Source of the DNA: Spirochaetaceae bacterium
Lineage (GTDB): Bacteria; Spirochaetota; Spirochaetia; DSM-27196; SLST01
Direction: 5' to 3'
DNA: 8,578 bases
NCBI GenBank assembly: GCA_007129695.1
Contig: SKVA01000559.1
Location: 1 to 8,578 of the forward strand
Position 1 is the first letter of the stretch. Each line of letters begins with the position of its first letter. The position numbers were made by a program, and so were the translations under genes. Below, piece by piece: positions 1-7,272 of the stretch. The notes under the pieces were generated by a model. That model saw nothing but the letters and a program-made list of their open reading frames with translations. It did no database searches and was not told the DNA's origin.

Positions 1-142
1 AGCGCTGCAGATGCGTATAGCAGAGTCCAAGGTAGTACGACAGTTCCGGATACTCGGGTGATTCGACGTGTATGTTGAGCAGGTGAGTCAGCGCGCGATC
101 GTAGTGGCCGCGCTTGAGCAGCCTGATCCCTTCGTTGAGCAT
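1..142 (-). CDS. TPR-repeat protein, N-terminal fragment (runs off the window)
   Basis: The first 47 residues of a gene whose remainder lies left of the window. It starts with ATG at 142-140, and the A of that ATG is also the last base of the surE stop codon (TAATG junction), so translation is probably coupled to surE. The visible peptide begins MLNEGIRLLKRGHYDRALTH and continues with a second helical pair (about residues 32-46, with PELSYYLGLCYTHLQ). The spacing of L, G, Y, A and L residues is that of tetratricopeptide repeats, which usually act as protein-interaction scaffolds. No signal peptide is visible at this start. A GGAG lies about 11 bases upstream, rather distant for a ribosome site, in line with coupled translation. 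The partner and specific role cannot be inferred from this fragment. Confidence 0.72.
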   Translation of the reverse strand, partial: MLNEGIRLLKRGHYDRALTHLLNIHVESPEYPELSYYLGLCYTHLQR

Positions 143-939
143 TACGAGTCGGGCTCCGCCTGGCTGAACACCGCCTGCCGGTACTTTTCGTCTTCGTGGT
201 GGTCCACCGGGTTGAGATAGATCGGGCTGACGGAGATCGAACCTTCGGCGACCGCGGTCCAGTCGCTGCCCTTCTCCATCGCATTTTCGATCGGATGGCC
301 GTTCATGAAGTAGTACCGGTCGCCGTTGGGCGACTGAAACTCCTCGAGCTGGTCGTGGTAGACGCGCCAGCTCGGATGCGTGATCTCAACTCGAACATCG
401 TCGGAGTCGATGTTCGGGCCGTTGATGTTCACCAGGTGTCGTGGGTTCCACAGGCCGACGAGCGTTTCCAGGTTGCGCGCGACGAACCGCGCGAGCGGGG
501 CCATATGGAACGGTGGTCGGTAGGAGTTTACGCTGACCGCGATCCCGGGGATACCCATGAACGCGGCCTGCCGGGCCGCCGCGACGGTCCCGGAGTATAT
601 GATGTCGGTGCCCAGATTCGGCCCAATGTTGATCCCGGAGATGACGACGTCCGGTTTTTCGCTCATGATTCCGAGCACTCCCACGATTACACAATCGGCC
701 GGTGTGCCGCTGGTCCTGAACACCTGCGAGTCGAGCTCACGGCATCGGATCGGATCGTGCACGGTGATCGAGTGCGATTGCGCGCTGCGTTCGCCGTCGG
801 GGGCGACGATCCAGACTTCATGCGCGGCCCGATCGTTACGATCGTCGTCTGCGTCGCGCGGGCTGCGCGATAGCTCTACTCTCAGCGCGTCCAGCCCGGC
901 GCTGTCAATGCCATCATCGTTTGTAAGCAGGATCCTCAC
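142..939 (-). CDS. surE: 5'/3'-nucleotidase SurE
   Basis: SurE is a metal-dependent phosphatase that removes phosphate from nucleoside 5'- and 3'-monophosphates and, in some species, from short polyphosphate; it acts in the cytoplasm. The 265-residue product has the family hallmarks: MRILLTNDDG at the N-terminus with metal ligands D8 and D9, APDGERSAQS with the serine ligand S52, SGINIGPNLG with the asparagine ligand N104, then the signature IIYSGTVAAA (113-122) and GIPGIAVS (129-136). Compared with the Escherichia coli protein, about 13 extra residues, rich in Asp and Arg, lie between the first strand pair and the S52 loop (around 26-40). The start is GTG at 939-937 with AGGGAGG four bases upstream. 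It overlaps the end of the GHMP gene by 26 bases and shares a base with the following TPR gene, so it sits inside a tightly packed operon. Identification is secure; the physiological substrate is not visible. Confidence 0.96.
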   Translation of the reverse strand: MRILLTNDDGIDSAGLDALRVELSRSPRDADDDRNDRAAHEVWIVAPDGERSAQSHSITVHDPIRCRELDSQVFRTSGTPADCVIVGVLGIMSEKPDVVISGINIGPNLGTDIIYSGTVAAARQAAFMGIPGIAVSVNSYRPPFHMAPLARFVARNLETLVGLWNPRHLVNINGPNIDSDDVRVEITHPSWRVYHDQLEEFQSPNGDRYYFMNGHPIENAMEKGSDWTAVAEGSISVSPIYLNPVDHHEDEKYRQAVFSQAEPDS

Positions 940-2092
940 AACCCCTCCCTGGTTCGACTCGGAGCCCGCCGTCGGTACGGACGGGCATCAGCGATGCGCG
1001 AAACCCGAAAATGTGCTCGTACTCGGCGAGTCTGGTGTCGAGTTCGCCGGTTGAGACGGCGTCGTGCAGCACGATCACCGCCGTATGCTTCGATCCCCCG
1101 ATGGAGCGTGCCCCATGGACGCCGGCGACCTCGTGAACGTGCTTGACGAGCCAGTCGAGTTCGGGCGACGACGCTTCGTAGAGATCGCTCAGACCCTCGT
1201 GCGCCTGCGTGAGAATCGCTCCCGCGAGCTTCGGGTCGTCCTCCTCAACAGCGCACACGAATCGGTGAACGCGTTGGTTTTCTTCGATCAGGTACCGGCA
1301 CCACCGACGCGACTGCTCCGGGACCGTTCCGAGGGCTTCGGTCAGGTCATCCGAGGTTATCTCCTGAAAACTGCAGCCGGTCCCTTTCCCGGTGAGCAGA
1401 AGCAGGCACTCTTCGCACAGCGTATCCCTTGTGGTCTTGTCCTGTCCGGTCAGTGCGGACGGTGCTTCGGTGAGAATCAGTGAAAACCGGTCGGCGAACG
1501 GCCCGAGTGGTACCGATTCCCAGTCGACTTCGCGCATATCGAGCAGTAGCCCGCTGCGATCGCTGACGAGCGTGCTCCCAAGAAACCCGGACAGGCACGA
1601 GTAGACGTTCAGGAAGCTTCGCTCGGAATAGTGCGCGATCGACGCCGTTTCGATCGCAGTCACGCGGTGCTCGAACAGATCCGCGCACGCGCGCGTGAAC
1701 GCGACGGCGATAGCTTGAGACGACCCGAGCCCGACATCGGGTGGAATCGAGCTGGAAATGGTCGCGTCGAGTCCGCCGACATCGGCGCCGAGCATCCGCA
1801 GGCGCAAGAGCACCCCTTTCGCGACGCCGGCGTACCGCGTGTCGGGTCGAAAGCGCAGCGCCGAACTGCTCGTTCGTTTACGCTCACCCAGATCGGCCGC
1901 GTACAGGCGCATCGAGCCGTCCGTACGCCGACTGACCGCGACCGACGCGCGCTCGTCGATTCCCAGGAGGAATCCGAGCCCTCCGGTCGCCTCGGTGTGC
2001 AAGCCCAGACACGGGACGACACCTGGCGCGGTGACAACTATGTCGGGAGCGACCCCGTGTTCCTGTCGGTGGAGGCTCGCAATGTCGCACAT
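914..2092 (-). CDS. Galactokinase-like GHMP-family protein with altered active site
   Basis: A 392-residue protein, the usual galactokinase length, with all GHMP kinase motifs in order. Motif 1 is APGVVPCLGLHTEATGG (22-38), matching the GalK pattern APGRVNLIGEHTDYNGG. Motif 2, the phosphate loop, is SIPPDVGLGSSQA (115-127). The MDQ segment is CLSGFLGSTL (166-175). Motif 3 is GARSIGGSKH (327-336). Established GalK chemistry needs the Arg of motif 1 and the Asp of MDQ; here they align without gaps to V25 and G169. The galactose-binding Glu and Asp of GEHTD align to L31 and E34. The fold and possibly nucleotide binding look kept, but galactose phosphorylation looks unlikely. It may be a pseudoenzyme or sensor, or a kinase for another substrate. 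ATG at 2092-2090 is preceded by GAGGG. First gene of an operon with surE. A pipeline would probably name it galactokinase; I would not. Confidence 0.85.
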   Translation of the reverse strand: MCDIASLHRQEHGVAPDIVVTAPGVVPCLGLHTEATGGLGFLLGIDERASVAVSRRTDGSMRLYAADLGERKRTSSSALRFRPDTRYAGVAKGVLLRLRMLGADVGGLDATISSSIPPDVGLGSSQAIAVAFTRACADLFEHRVTAIETASIAHYSERSFLNVYSCLSGFLGSTLVSDRSGLLLDMREVDWESVPLGPFADRFSLILTEAPSALTGQDKTTRDTLCEECLLLLTGKGTGCSFQEITSDDLTEALGTVPEQSRRWCRYLIEENQRVHRFVCAVEEDDPKLAGAILTQAHEGLSDLYEASSPELDWLVKHVHEVAGVHGARSIGGSKHTAVIVLHDAVSTGELDTRLAEYEHIFGFRASLMPVRTDGGLRVEPGRGCEDPAYKR

Positions 2093-2107
2093 AATCCCTC
2101 GGCTCCG

Positions 2108-2135
2108 ATTATAGCCGATGCACCGGTTATTTCAA
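2108..2135 (-). promoter_or_regulatory. Sigma-70 type promoter of the GHMP-surE-TPR operon
   Basis: Read on the minus strand, TTGAAA (2135-2130) is separated by 16 bases from TATAAT (2113-2108), which is a perfect -10. Transcription would begin near 2101, only about nine bases before the ATG at 2092. The leader would therefore hold little more than the GAGGG ribosome site. It lies in the 62-base divergent gap, so it could also interfere with transcription of the plus-strand lnt gene. I saw no equally good promoter for lnt. Confidence 0.75.
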
Positions 2136-2154
2136 TCGAGCACGGCTCGTCTTC

Positions 2155-3771
2155 GTGGGCCAAAGCCAGTATCATTCCCGCGTGCACCGTCTGGCCGTCG
2201 TAACCGTCCTGTTCTCCGCCGTGCTGTTCTCGCTTGCGCTTCCGAACGAGCTGTTCCTTCTGGGCAATCCGATCCTTGGACTGATCGCGCTGATCCCCCT
2301 CTATCTGGCTCTTGGCGATGCCGGAAGCGGCCGCGATGCTGCGCGGCTTGGCGCAGTGTTTGGCGCGGCGTCGACGCTCCTGTCGAACTACTGGCTCATG
2401 TTCTTCGAGGACTACTCGGTGTGGACGATCGGGGGCACGACGCTCGGCTACACCGCGTACAACTACCTGCTCGGCGGGTTCCTCTGGTTCGCTCTCACGC
2501 AGCGGCGCGAGCTGCGCCCGGTCGCGTTTGCGCTTACGTGGACTCTCTACGAGTACCTGAAGAGCGTCGGATTCCTCGGGTATCCGTGGGGGCTCGCCGC
2601 GTACCCGATGAACACCCTCCTGCCGGCGATCCAGCTCGTCGACACCACCGGGGTCTGGGGCTTGACCTTCATCGTCGTGCTGATCAACGCGAGTGTTGGC
2701 GATCTGATGCACCGATCGCACGCGACGATGCGCTCCCGCGAGTCGGGGTCTCCCCGTCTCTACAACGCCGCGTTCGCGTTGATCCTGGCGGTTGCTGCGC
2801 TGTTGTACGGGTACGTCAGGCTGAACGCCGAAATCCCTGTTCGCGCACGCGTCAGTACGATCCTGGTCCAGCAGAACGCCGATTCGTGGAGTACCCGCGA
2901 TGTCGCCGGACCGCTGCTGATCGCGCAGAACGCTACCACATCGGCGCTGGAACGCGCGAGCGACCCGGTGGATCTCATCGTCTGGAGCGAGACTGCGCTT
3001 CGCTACCTCTTTGTCGACAGCCGTGCGTGGTACGCCGCCAATCCACCCGCGCAGCCGTTTCTTGAGTTTCTGACGACGCTACCGGCGCCGCTACTGACCG
3101 GAGCTCCGTTTCTGGACGGAGCAACCGGGAACTACCACAACGCGGCGCTGTTGATCGCTCCCGACTCGCGGGTCCTCGGGTGGTATGGCAAGCGACAGCT
3201 CGTTCCGTTCGCCGAGTCGATTCCGTTCTGGGACGTTCCCGCCGTACGATCGCTGTTCGAGCGCGTGGTTGGAATCGGCGGAATCTGGTCCCCGGGACCT
3301 CGTCACGCTGTCTTCCCGGTCGAAACGGCCGACGGGACCGTGGTTATCGGGACACCGATCTGTTTCGAGGATGCTTTCGCGCGGGTTACCGCTCGCTTCG
3401 TGGTCGAGGGAGCGGATCTGATCGTGAATCTCACGAACAACTCGTGGTCGCGGACCAATTCGGCGCAGATCCAGCACTTCGTAGCTGCGCGGTTCAGGTC
3501 GGTTGAGGTGCGACGAACACTGATACGGTCAACGAACTCCGGGTACACTGTTCACATCGACCCTTGGGGACGGGTGGTCGATTCGATTCCGATGTTCGAG
3601 ACCGGTTCGCTCGCTATCACGGTACCGGTTTACGTGCCCGACCGCCATACGGTCTACCTGGCTTACGGAGACTACCTGCCGGTGGCCGCACTCGCGCTGC
3701 TGATAGTACTGGCACTCGGTCACCCGTCGCGCGTGCTGATCCCGCGGCCACGAACGCCCCGGCGCGAATAG
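2155..3771 (+). CDS. lnt: Apolipoprotein N-acyltransferase (first paralogue, complete)
   Basis: Lnt adds the third acyl chain to the N-terminal cysteine of lipoproteins, using phospholipid as donor, in the inner membrane. The 538-residue protein has an N-terminal block of hydrophobic segments (about 12-30, 33-53, 65-84, 92-113, 122-140, 165-180, 204-222), a periplasmic nitrilase-like domain from about 230 to 490, and a C-terminal membrane anchor (about 507-522). The catalytic triad is visible: E279 in VWSETAL, K346 in WYGKRQLVPF and C403 in TPICFEDAF. E354 matches the additional conserved Glu of the VPFxE motif. After the cysteine, NLTNNSWSRTNSAQIQHF (425-442) departs from the common AWFG version. 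The start is uncertain: GTG 2155 or GTG 2182, neither with a clear ribosome site; both keep the first membrane helix. It is alone on the plus strand, and a paralogue begins the cluster at the right end of the window. Confidence 0.95.
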   Translation: MGQSQYHSRVHRLAVVTVLFSAVLFSLALPNELFLLGNPILGLIALIPLYLALGDAGSGRDAARLGAVFGAASTLLSNYWLMFFEDYSVWTIGGTTLGYTAYNYLLGGFLWFALTQRRELRPVAFALTWTLYEYLKSVGFLGYPWGLAAYPMNTLLPAIQLVDTTGVWGLTFIVVLINASVGDLMHRSHATMRSRESGSPRLYNAAFALILAVAALLYGYVRLNAEIPVRARVSTILVQQNADSWSTRDVAGPLLIAQNATTSALERASDPVDLIVWSETALRYLFVDSRAWYAANPPAQPFLEFLTTLPAPLLTGAPFLDGATGNYHNAALLIAPDSRVLGWYGKRQLVPFAESIPFWDVPAVRSLFERVVGIGGIWSPGPRHAVFPVETADGTVVIGTPICFEDAFARVTARFVVEGADLIVNLTNNSWSRTNSAQIQHFVAARFRSVEVRRTLIRSTNSGYTVHIDPWGRVVDSIPMFETGSLAITVPVYVPDRHTVYLAYGDYLPVAALALLIVLALGHPSRVLIPRPRTPRRE

Positions 3772-3805
3772 CCAGGCTGGCCGGGCCTGCCGCAGTCACG
3801 CCGAC

Positions 3806-3841
3806 AAAAAAAGGGCGAGCCGTTCTGGACGGCCGCCCTTT
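3806..3841 (-). terminator. Hairpin terminator between convergent lnt and rpmE
   Basis: AAAGGGCG (3810-3817) pairs with CGCCCTTT (3834-3841), and inside it GCCGT (3819-3823) pairs with ACGGC (3829-3833) around a five-base loop, with one unpaired A at 3818. On the minus strand the stem is followed by seven T residues (complement of the A run 3806-3812), a textbook intrinsic terminator 23 bases after the rpmE stop. On the plus strand only TTT follows, so it would end lnt transcripts less efficiently but may work in both directions. Confidence 0.9.
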
Positions 3842-3863
3842 GTTCCGGGAATCACTGAGCGGT

Positions 3864-4112
3864 TCAGTTTGACTTGATGTTGTACCGCTTGCGGAAGCGC
3901 TCGACGCGACCCGTCGTGTCTACGAGCTGCTGCTTGCCGGTGTAGAAGGGGTGCGACGCGCTGGAAACCTCTACCTGGAAGAGCGGATACGTCTTACCCT
4001 CAAACTCAACGGTCTCCTTCGTATCGACAGTCGAACGGGTCAGAAAGAGCGTGCCGGACGCATTGTCCTTGAATACCACTTCCCGATAGTTCGGATGAAT
4101 GTCTTTCTTCAC
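3864..4112 (-). CDS. rpmE: 50S ribosomal protein L31, type B
   Basis: L31 sits on the large ribosomal subunit and helps bridge it to the small subunit. The 82-residue product starts KKDIHPNYREVVF after its initiator, has the central TYPLFQVEVSSASHPFYTGK (41-60) and ends GRVERFRKRYN, typical of the longer type B form. It contains no cysteine at all, so it lacks the zinc-binding ligands of type A L31; such C-minus forms work without zinc and in some bacteria replace the zinc form when zinc is scarce. The start chosen is GTG 4112-4110, because AAGGAGG lies four bases upstream and the family begins at KK.IHP; the in-frame ATG at 4136 would add eight unconserved residues and place the ribosome site inside the gene. 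It has its own promoter and an intrinsic terminator, so it can be expressed apart from the upstream rho gene. Confidence 0.95.
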   Translation of the reverse strand: MKKDIHPNYREVVFKDNASGTLFLTRSTVDTKETVEFEGKTYPLFQVEVSSASHPFYTGKQQLVDTTGRVERFRKRYNIKSN

Positions 4113-4116
4113 ACTA

Positions 4117-4123
4117 CCTCCTT
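4117..4123 (-). promoter_or_regulatory. Ribosome binding site that fixes the rpmE start
   Basis: On the minus strand AAGGAGG (4123-4117) is followed by TAGT and then GTG. It is the strongest Shine-Dalgarno match in the window and decides for GTG 4112 over the upstream ATG at 4136. A five-base-pair hairpin, TGGTC-CAC-GACCA (4135-4123), abuts it and shares its first A, so folding or ligand binding there could tune access to the site. Confidence 0.8.
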
Positions 4124-4150
4124 GGTCGTGGACCATCCTTTTGAACAGGC

Positions 4151-4179
4151 AAGATACGATGGCCCACCGCGAATGTCAA
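4151..4179 (-). promoter_or_regulatory. Sigma-70 type promoter of rpmE
   Basis: On the minus strand TTGACA (4179-4174), a perfect -35, is followed by 17 bases and TATCTT (4156-4151). The predicted start is near 4144, giving a leader of about 30 bases up to GTG 4112. It lies in the 113-base gap after the rho stop codon. No intrinsic terminator is visible after rho, so readthrough from rho may add to this promoter. Confidence 0.8.
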
Positions 4180-4225
4180 TCAGACGGGGTGGGACAGCCA
4201 ATCCCGCGTTTCTGTCACGCTGCGA

Positions 4226-6010
<1,785 letters not shown>

Positions 6011-6031
6011 TTAGTTCTCCGTCCCGGCAAC

Positions 6032-6054
6032 AGCCGACTCCGGACGAGTCGGCT
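6032..6054 (-). promoter_or_regulatory. Perfect 9-bp hairpin in the rho leader
   Basis: On the minus strand AGCCGACTC (6054-6046), loop GTCCG, GAGTCGGCT (6040-6032). The stem is perfect and G+C rich and ends 21 bases before the GTG of rho, shortly before its ribosome site. No T run follows, so it is not an ordinary intrinsic terminator. It may be a leader structure for autoregulation, stability or control of initiation. The hairpin is certain as sequence; the role is inference. Confidence 0.7.
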
Positions 6055-6087
6055 TAGCGTCAGCACTGCCGTGGTATCGTTTTCAGG

Positions 6088-6106
6088 GAAACCAATAGTA
6101 GGTTTC
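6088..6106 (-). promoter_or_regulatory. Inverted repeat at the predicted rho transcription start
   Basis: GAAACC and GGTTTC (6 bases each) flank a seven-base spacer. The repeat lies immediately downstream of the -10 box of the rho promoter, over the predicted start point near 6103. It could be an operator for a dimeric regulator, or a weak 5' hairpin if transcription begins at 6106. Six-base arms can occur by chance, so confidence is low. Confidence 0.35.
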
Positions 6107-6109
6107 ACG

Positions 6110-6138
6110 AATATAGCTCCATGCAACCCGCGTGTCAA
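6110..6138 (-). promoter_or_regulatory. Sigma-70 type promoter of rho
   Basis: On the minus strand TTGACA (6138-6133), a perfect -35, is followed by 17 bases and TATATT (6115-6110). The -35 box overlaps the pncC stop codon (TGA at 6137-6135). The predicted start near 6103 gives rho a leader of about 93 bases, long enough to hold the hairpin at 6032-6054. Confidence 0.85.
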
Positions 6139-6683
6139 CCTGACGCGTGTTCGAGCGCAAGCGTCAGTGCCTGGACAACCGCGCGCACGCGGACCTCGGA
6201 CCGGCCGCCGGGGTGCACGCGGTGATCAGCCGCCGAGCGGTCGTTCGTCGCAACGGCGACCCACACCGTGCCGACCGGTTTTGCGTCGGATCCACCACCG
6301 GGGCCGGCAATTCCGGATACCGCGATACCGAAGTCGGCGCCAAATCGTTGACGGACGGAGGCAGCCATTTCGAGCACGCACTGCTCGCTCACCGCTCCGA
6401 CGCCGTCAATCGTCGCGCGCGCGACGCCGAGCAGATCCTGCTTCACGGCGTTCGAGTACGCGATCACGCCTCCAAGGAAGTACGCAGAGCTTCCCGCAAG
6501 CTCGGTCAGCGCCGCACCGAGCATGCCGCCCGTGCAGCTCTCCGCGACTGCTACGGTGCCGCAGCGCGGTTCGAGCGCGCTGAACAACCTTTGGGCCAGT
6601 GCGGTCACGTCGACCGTATCAGTCGCCAATGGCTTCCCGAACGCGTTCGAGGGGCGCGGCAAAGACGTCGAGCGCATCGACAT
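6135..6683 (-). CDS. pncC: Nicotinamide-nucleotide amidase (CinA C-terminal domain protein)
   Basis: PncC hydrolyses nicotinamide mononucleotide to nicotinate mononucleotide and ammonia, recycling pyridine nucleotides in the cytoplasm. The longest frame has 182 residues. It shows VAESCTGGMLGA (45-56; catalytic Ser S49), GGVIAYSNAVKQDLLGV (71-87; catalytic Lys K81), GAVSEQCVLEMA (96-107) and SGIAGPGGGSDAKPVGTVW (123-141), the full signature of a standalone CinA C-terminal domain. The N-terminal MoeA/CinA-like domain is absent, as in Escherichia coli PncC (about 165 residues). The start is unresolved. ATG 6683 overlaps the bactofilin end by 65 bases. TTG 6629 (182 minus 18 residues) and GTG 6608 (157 residues, 10 bases after the bactofilin stop) give more typical lengths. 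None has a strong ribosome site. It follows bactofilin in the same direction, and the rho promoter overlaps its stop. Confidence 0.9.
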   Translation of the reverse strand: MSMRSTSLPRPSNAFGKPLATDTVDVTALAQRLFSALEPRCGTVAVAESCTGGMLGAALTELAGSSAYFLGGVIAYSNAVKQDLLGVARATIDGVGAVSEQCVLEMAASVRQRFGADFGIAVSGIAGPGGGSDAKPVGTVWVAVATNDRSAADHRVHPGGRSEVRVRAVVQALTLALEHASG

Positions 6684-7035
6684 CGCGGATCATCTCGCAC
6701 GTTCCCTCGAAAATCACCCCGTCGGCGACGCGAAACTGGGCAGTTCGGACATTGCCGAAGATCTTTCCGGTCGCGAGCACATCGAGCCGGTGACTCGCTT
6801 CGATGTTGCCGTGGACCGTACCTCCGACGATGATGTCACGAGCCCTGATATCGGCGTGCACGTCGGCGCCGTCTACGATCAGCAGGAATCCGTCGGCATC
6901 GATCTTTCCTTCGAACGAACCCGACACCTCGACGCTTTCGGTAAACCGCAGCGTGCCCTTCAGTCTTGTGTCCTTGCCCAGTCGAGTGCGGATTCGTGGC
7001 GTATCGGAGTGTTCCTGACGGTTCTTGCGCGCCAC
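6619..7035 (-). CDS. Bactofilin family cytoskeletal protein
   Basis: Bactofilins are small beta-helical proteins that polymerise without nucleotide and organise cell-wall enzymes, curvature or polarity at the membrane. The 138-residue product has a short basic tail (1-19), then the conserved entry GKDTRLKGTLRF (20-31), repeated hydrophobic rungs SGSFEGKI, DGFLLIVDGADVHADIRARDIIVGGTVHGNIEA, LDVLATGKIFGNVRTAQF and the family ending GVIFEGTCEM (106-115), followed by a 23-residue tail. The start chosen is GTG 7035, seven bases after the stop of the upstream small gene. The frame stays open upstream to an ATG at 7158, but that would overlap the neighbouring gene by more than 110 bases and add unconserved sequence. 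The ribosome site is weak, so coupling to the upstream gene is likely. In spirochaetes bactofilins are linked with cell shape; a role with the envelope genes here is inference. Confidence 0.9.
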   Translation of the reverse strand: MARKNRQEHSDTPRIRTRLGKDTRLKGTLRFTESVEVSGSFEGKIDADGFLLIVDGADVHADIRARDIIVGGTVHGNIEASHRLDVLATGKIFGNVRTAQFRVADGVIFEGTCEMIRDVDALDVFAAPLERVREAIGD

Positions 7036-7042
7036 TTCCGGC

Positions 7043-7264
7043 CTACTTGGTGTTGTAGACGAATACCCCGTCCCAATCTTCGGGGGGCGGGTTGTCGACA
7101 TAGTGTTTGCAGCGAGCCCGGTAGACCTTCGACGGTCCGTCGCTGGGGTCAGCCGCAAGTGCCTCGTCGAACTTGCGGAACGCTCCCGCGAAATCCATTT
7201 GCTTGTACAGGTTGCGTCCTTCCCGGAACAGTTCGAGTACCTGTCGTTTTGCTTCGGTTACCAT
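7043..7264 (-). CDS. Small TPR-like protein resembling the C-terminal tail of class III adenylate cyclases
   Basis: A 73-residue protein, MVTEAKRQVLELFREGRNLY at its start, with one TPR-like helical hairpin (about 10-41; YKQMDFAGAFRKFDEALAADPSDG) and then PSKVYRARCKHYVDNPPPED and the ending WDGVFVYNTK. The order of FxEAL, PxDGPS, YxxRC, PPPxDWDGV and a final Lys is, from memory of the family, the pattern found at the C-terminal end of many bacterial CHASE2/class III adenylate cyclases. Here it stands alone, with no cyclase domain in frame. The start is ATG 7264 with AGGAG five bases upstream. It begins eight bases after the response regulator stop and ends seven bases before bactofilin, so it is clearly in an operon. 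No signal peptide or membrane segment. It may be an adaptor for the regulator or for a cyclase encoded elsewhere; function unknown. Confidence 0.85.
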   Translation of the reverse strand: MVTEAKRQVLELFREGRNLYKQMDFAGAFRKFDEALAADPSDGPSKVYRARCKHYVDNPPPEDWDGVFVYNTK

Positions 7265-7272
7265 CTACTCTC

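Noticed and set aside
196..873. Plus-strand open frame opposite surE
   Set aside because: The minus-strand frame carries the complete SurE motifs; the plus frame is rich in Arg, Val and Asp with no recognisable domain.
2085..2132. Plus-strand -10-like boxes (CATAAT, TTATAG, TTATTT) for lnt
   Set aside because: None has an acceptable -35 at 16-18 bases, so I did not call an lnt promoter.
2038..2721. Minus-strand frame of 227 codons opposite the start of lnt and extending into the divergent gap
   Set aside because: It is highly charged and repetitive in composition, overlaps the operon promoter, and the plus-strand Lnt frame has clear membrane segments there.
4113..4136. Upstream ATG giving a 90-residue L31
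   Set aside because: The strong AAGGAGG site and the family N-terminus KK.IHP fix the start at GTG 4112; the extension would cover the ribosome site.
4185..4222. Possible intrinsic terminator after rho (GGGATTGGCTGTCCC)
   Set aside because: Only a four-base stem and no T run on the minus strand; not enough to call.
7036..7158. Longer bactofilin beginning at ATG 7158 or 7101
   Set aside because: It would overlap almost half of the upstream 73-residue gene and adds sequence unlike the family.
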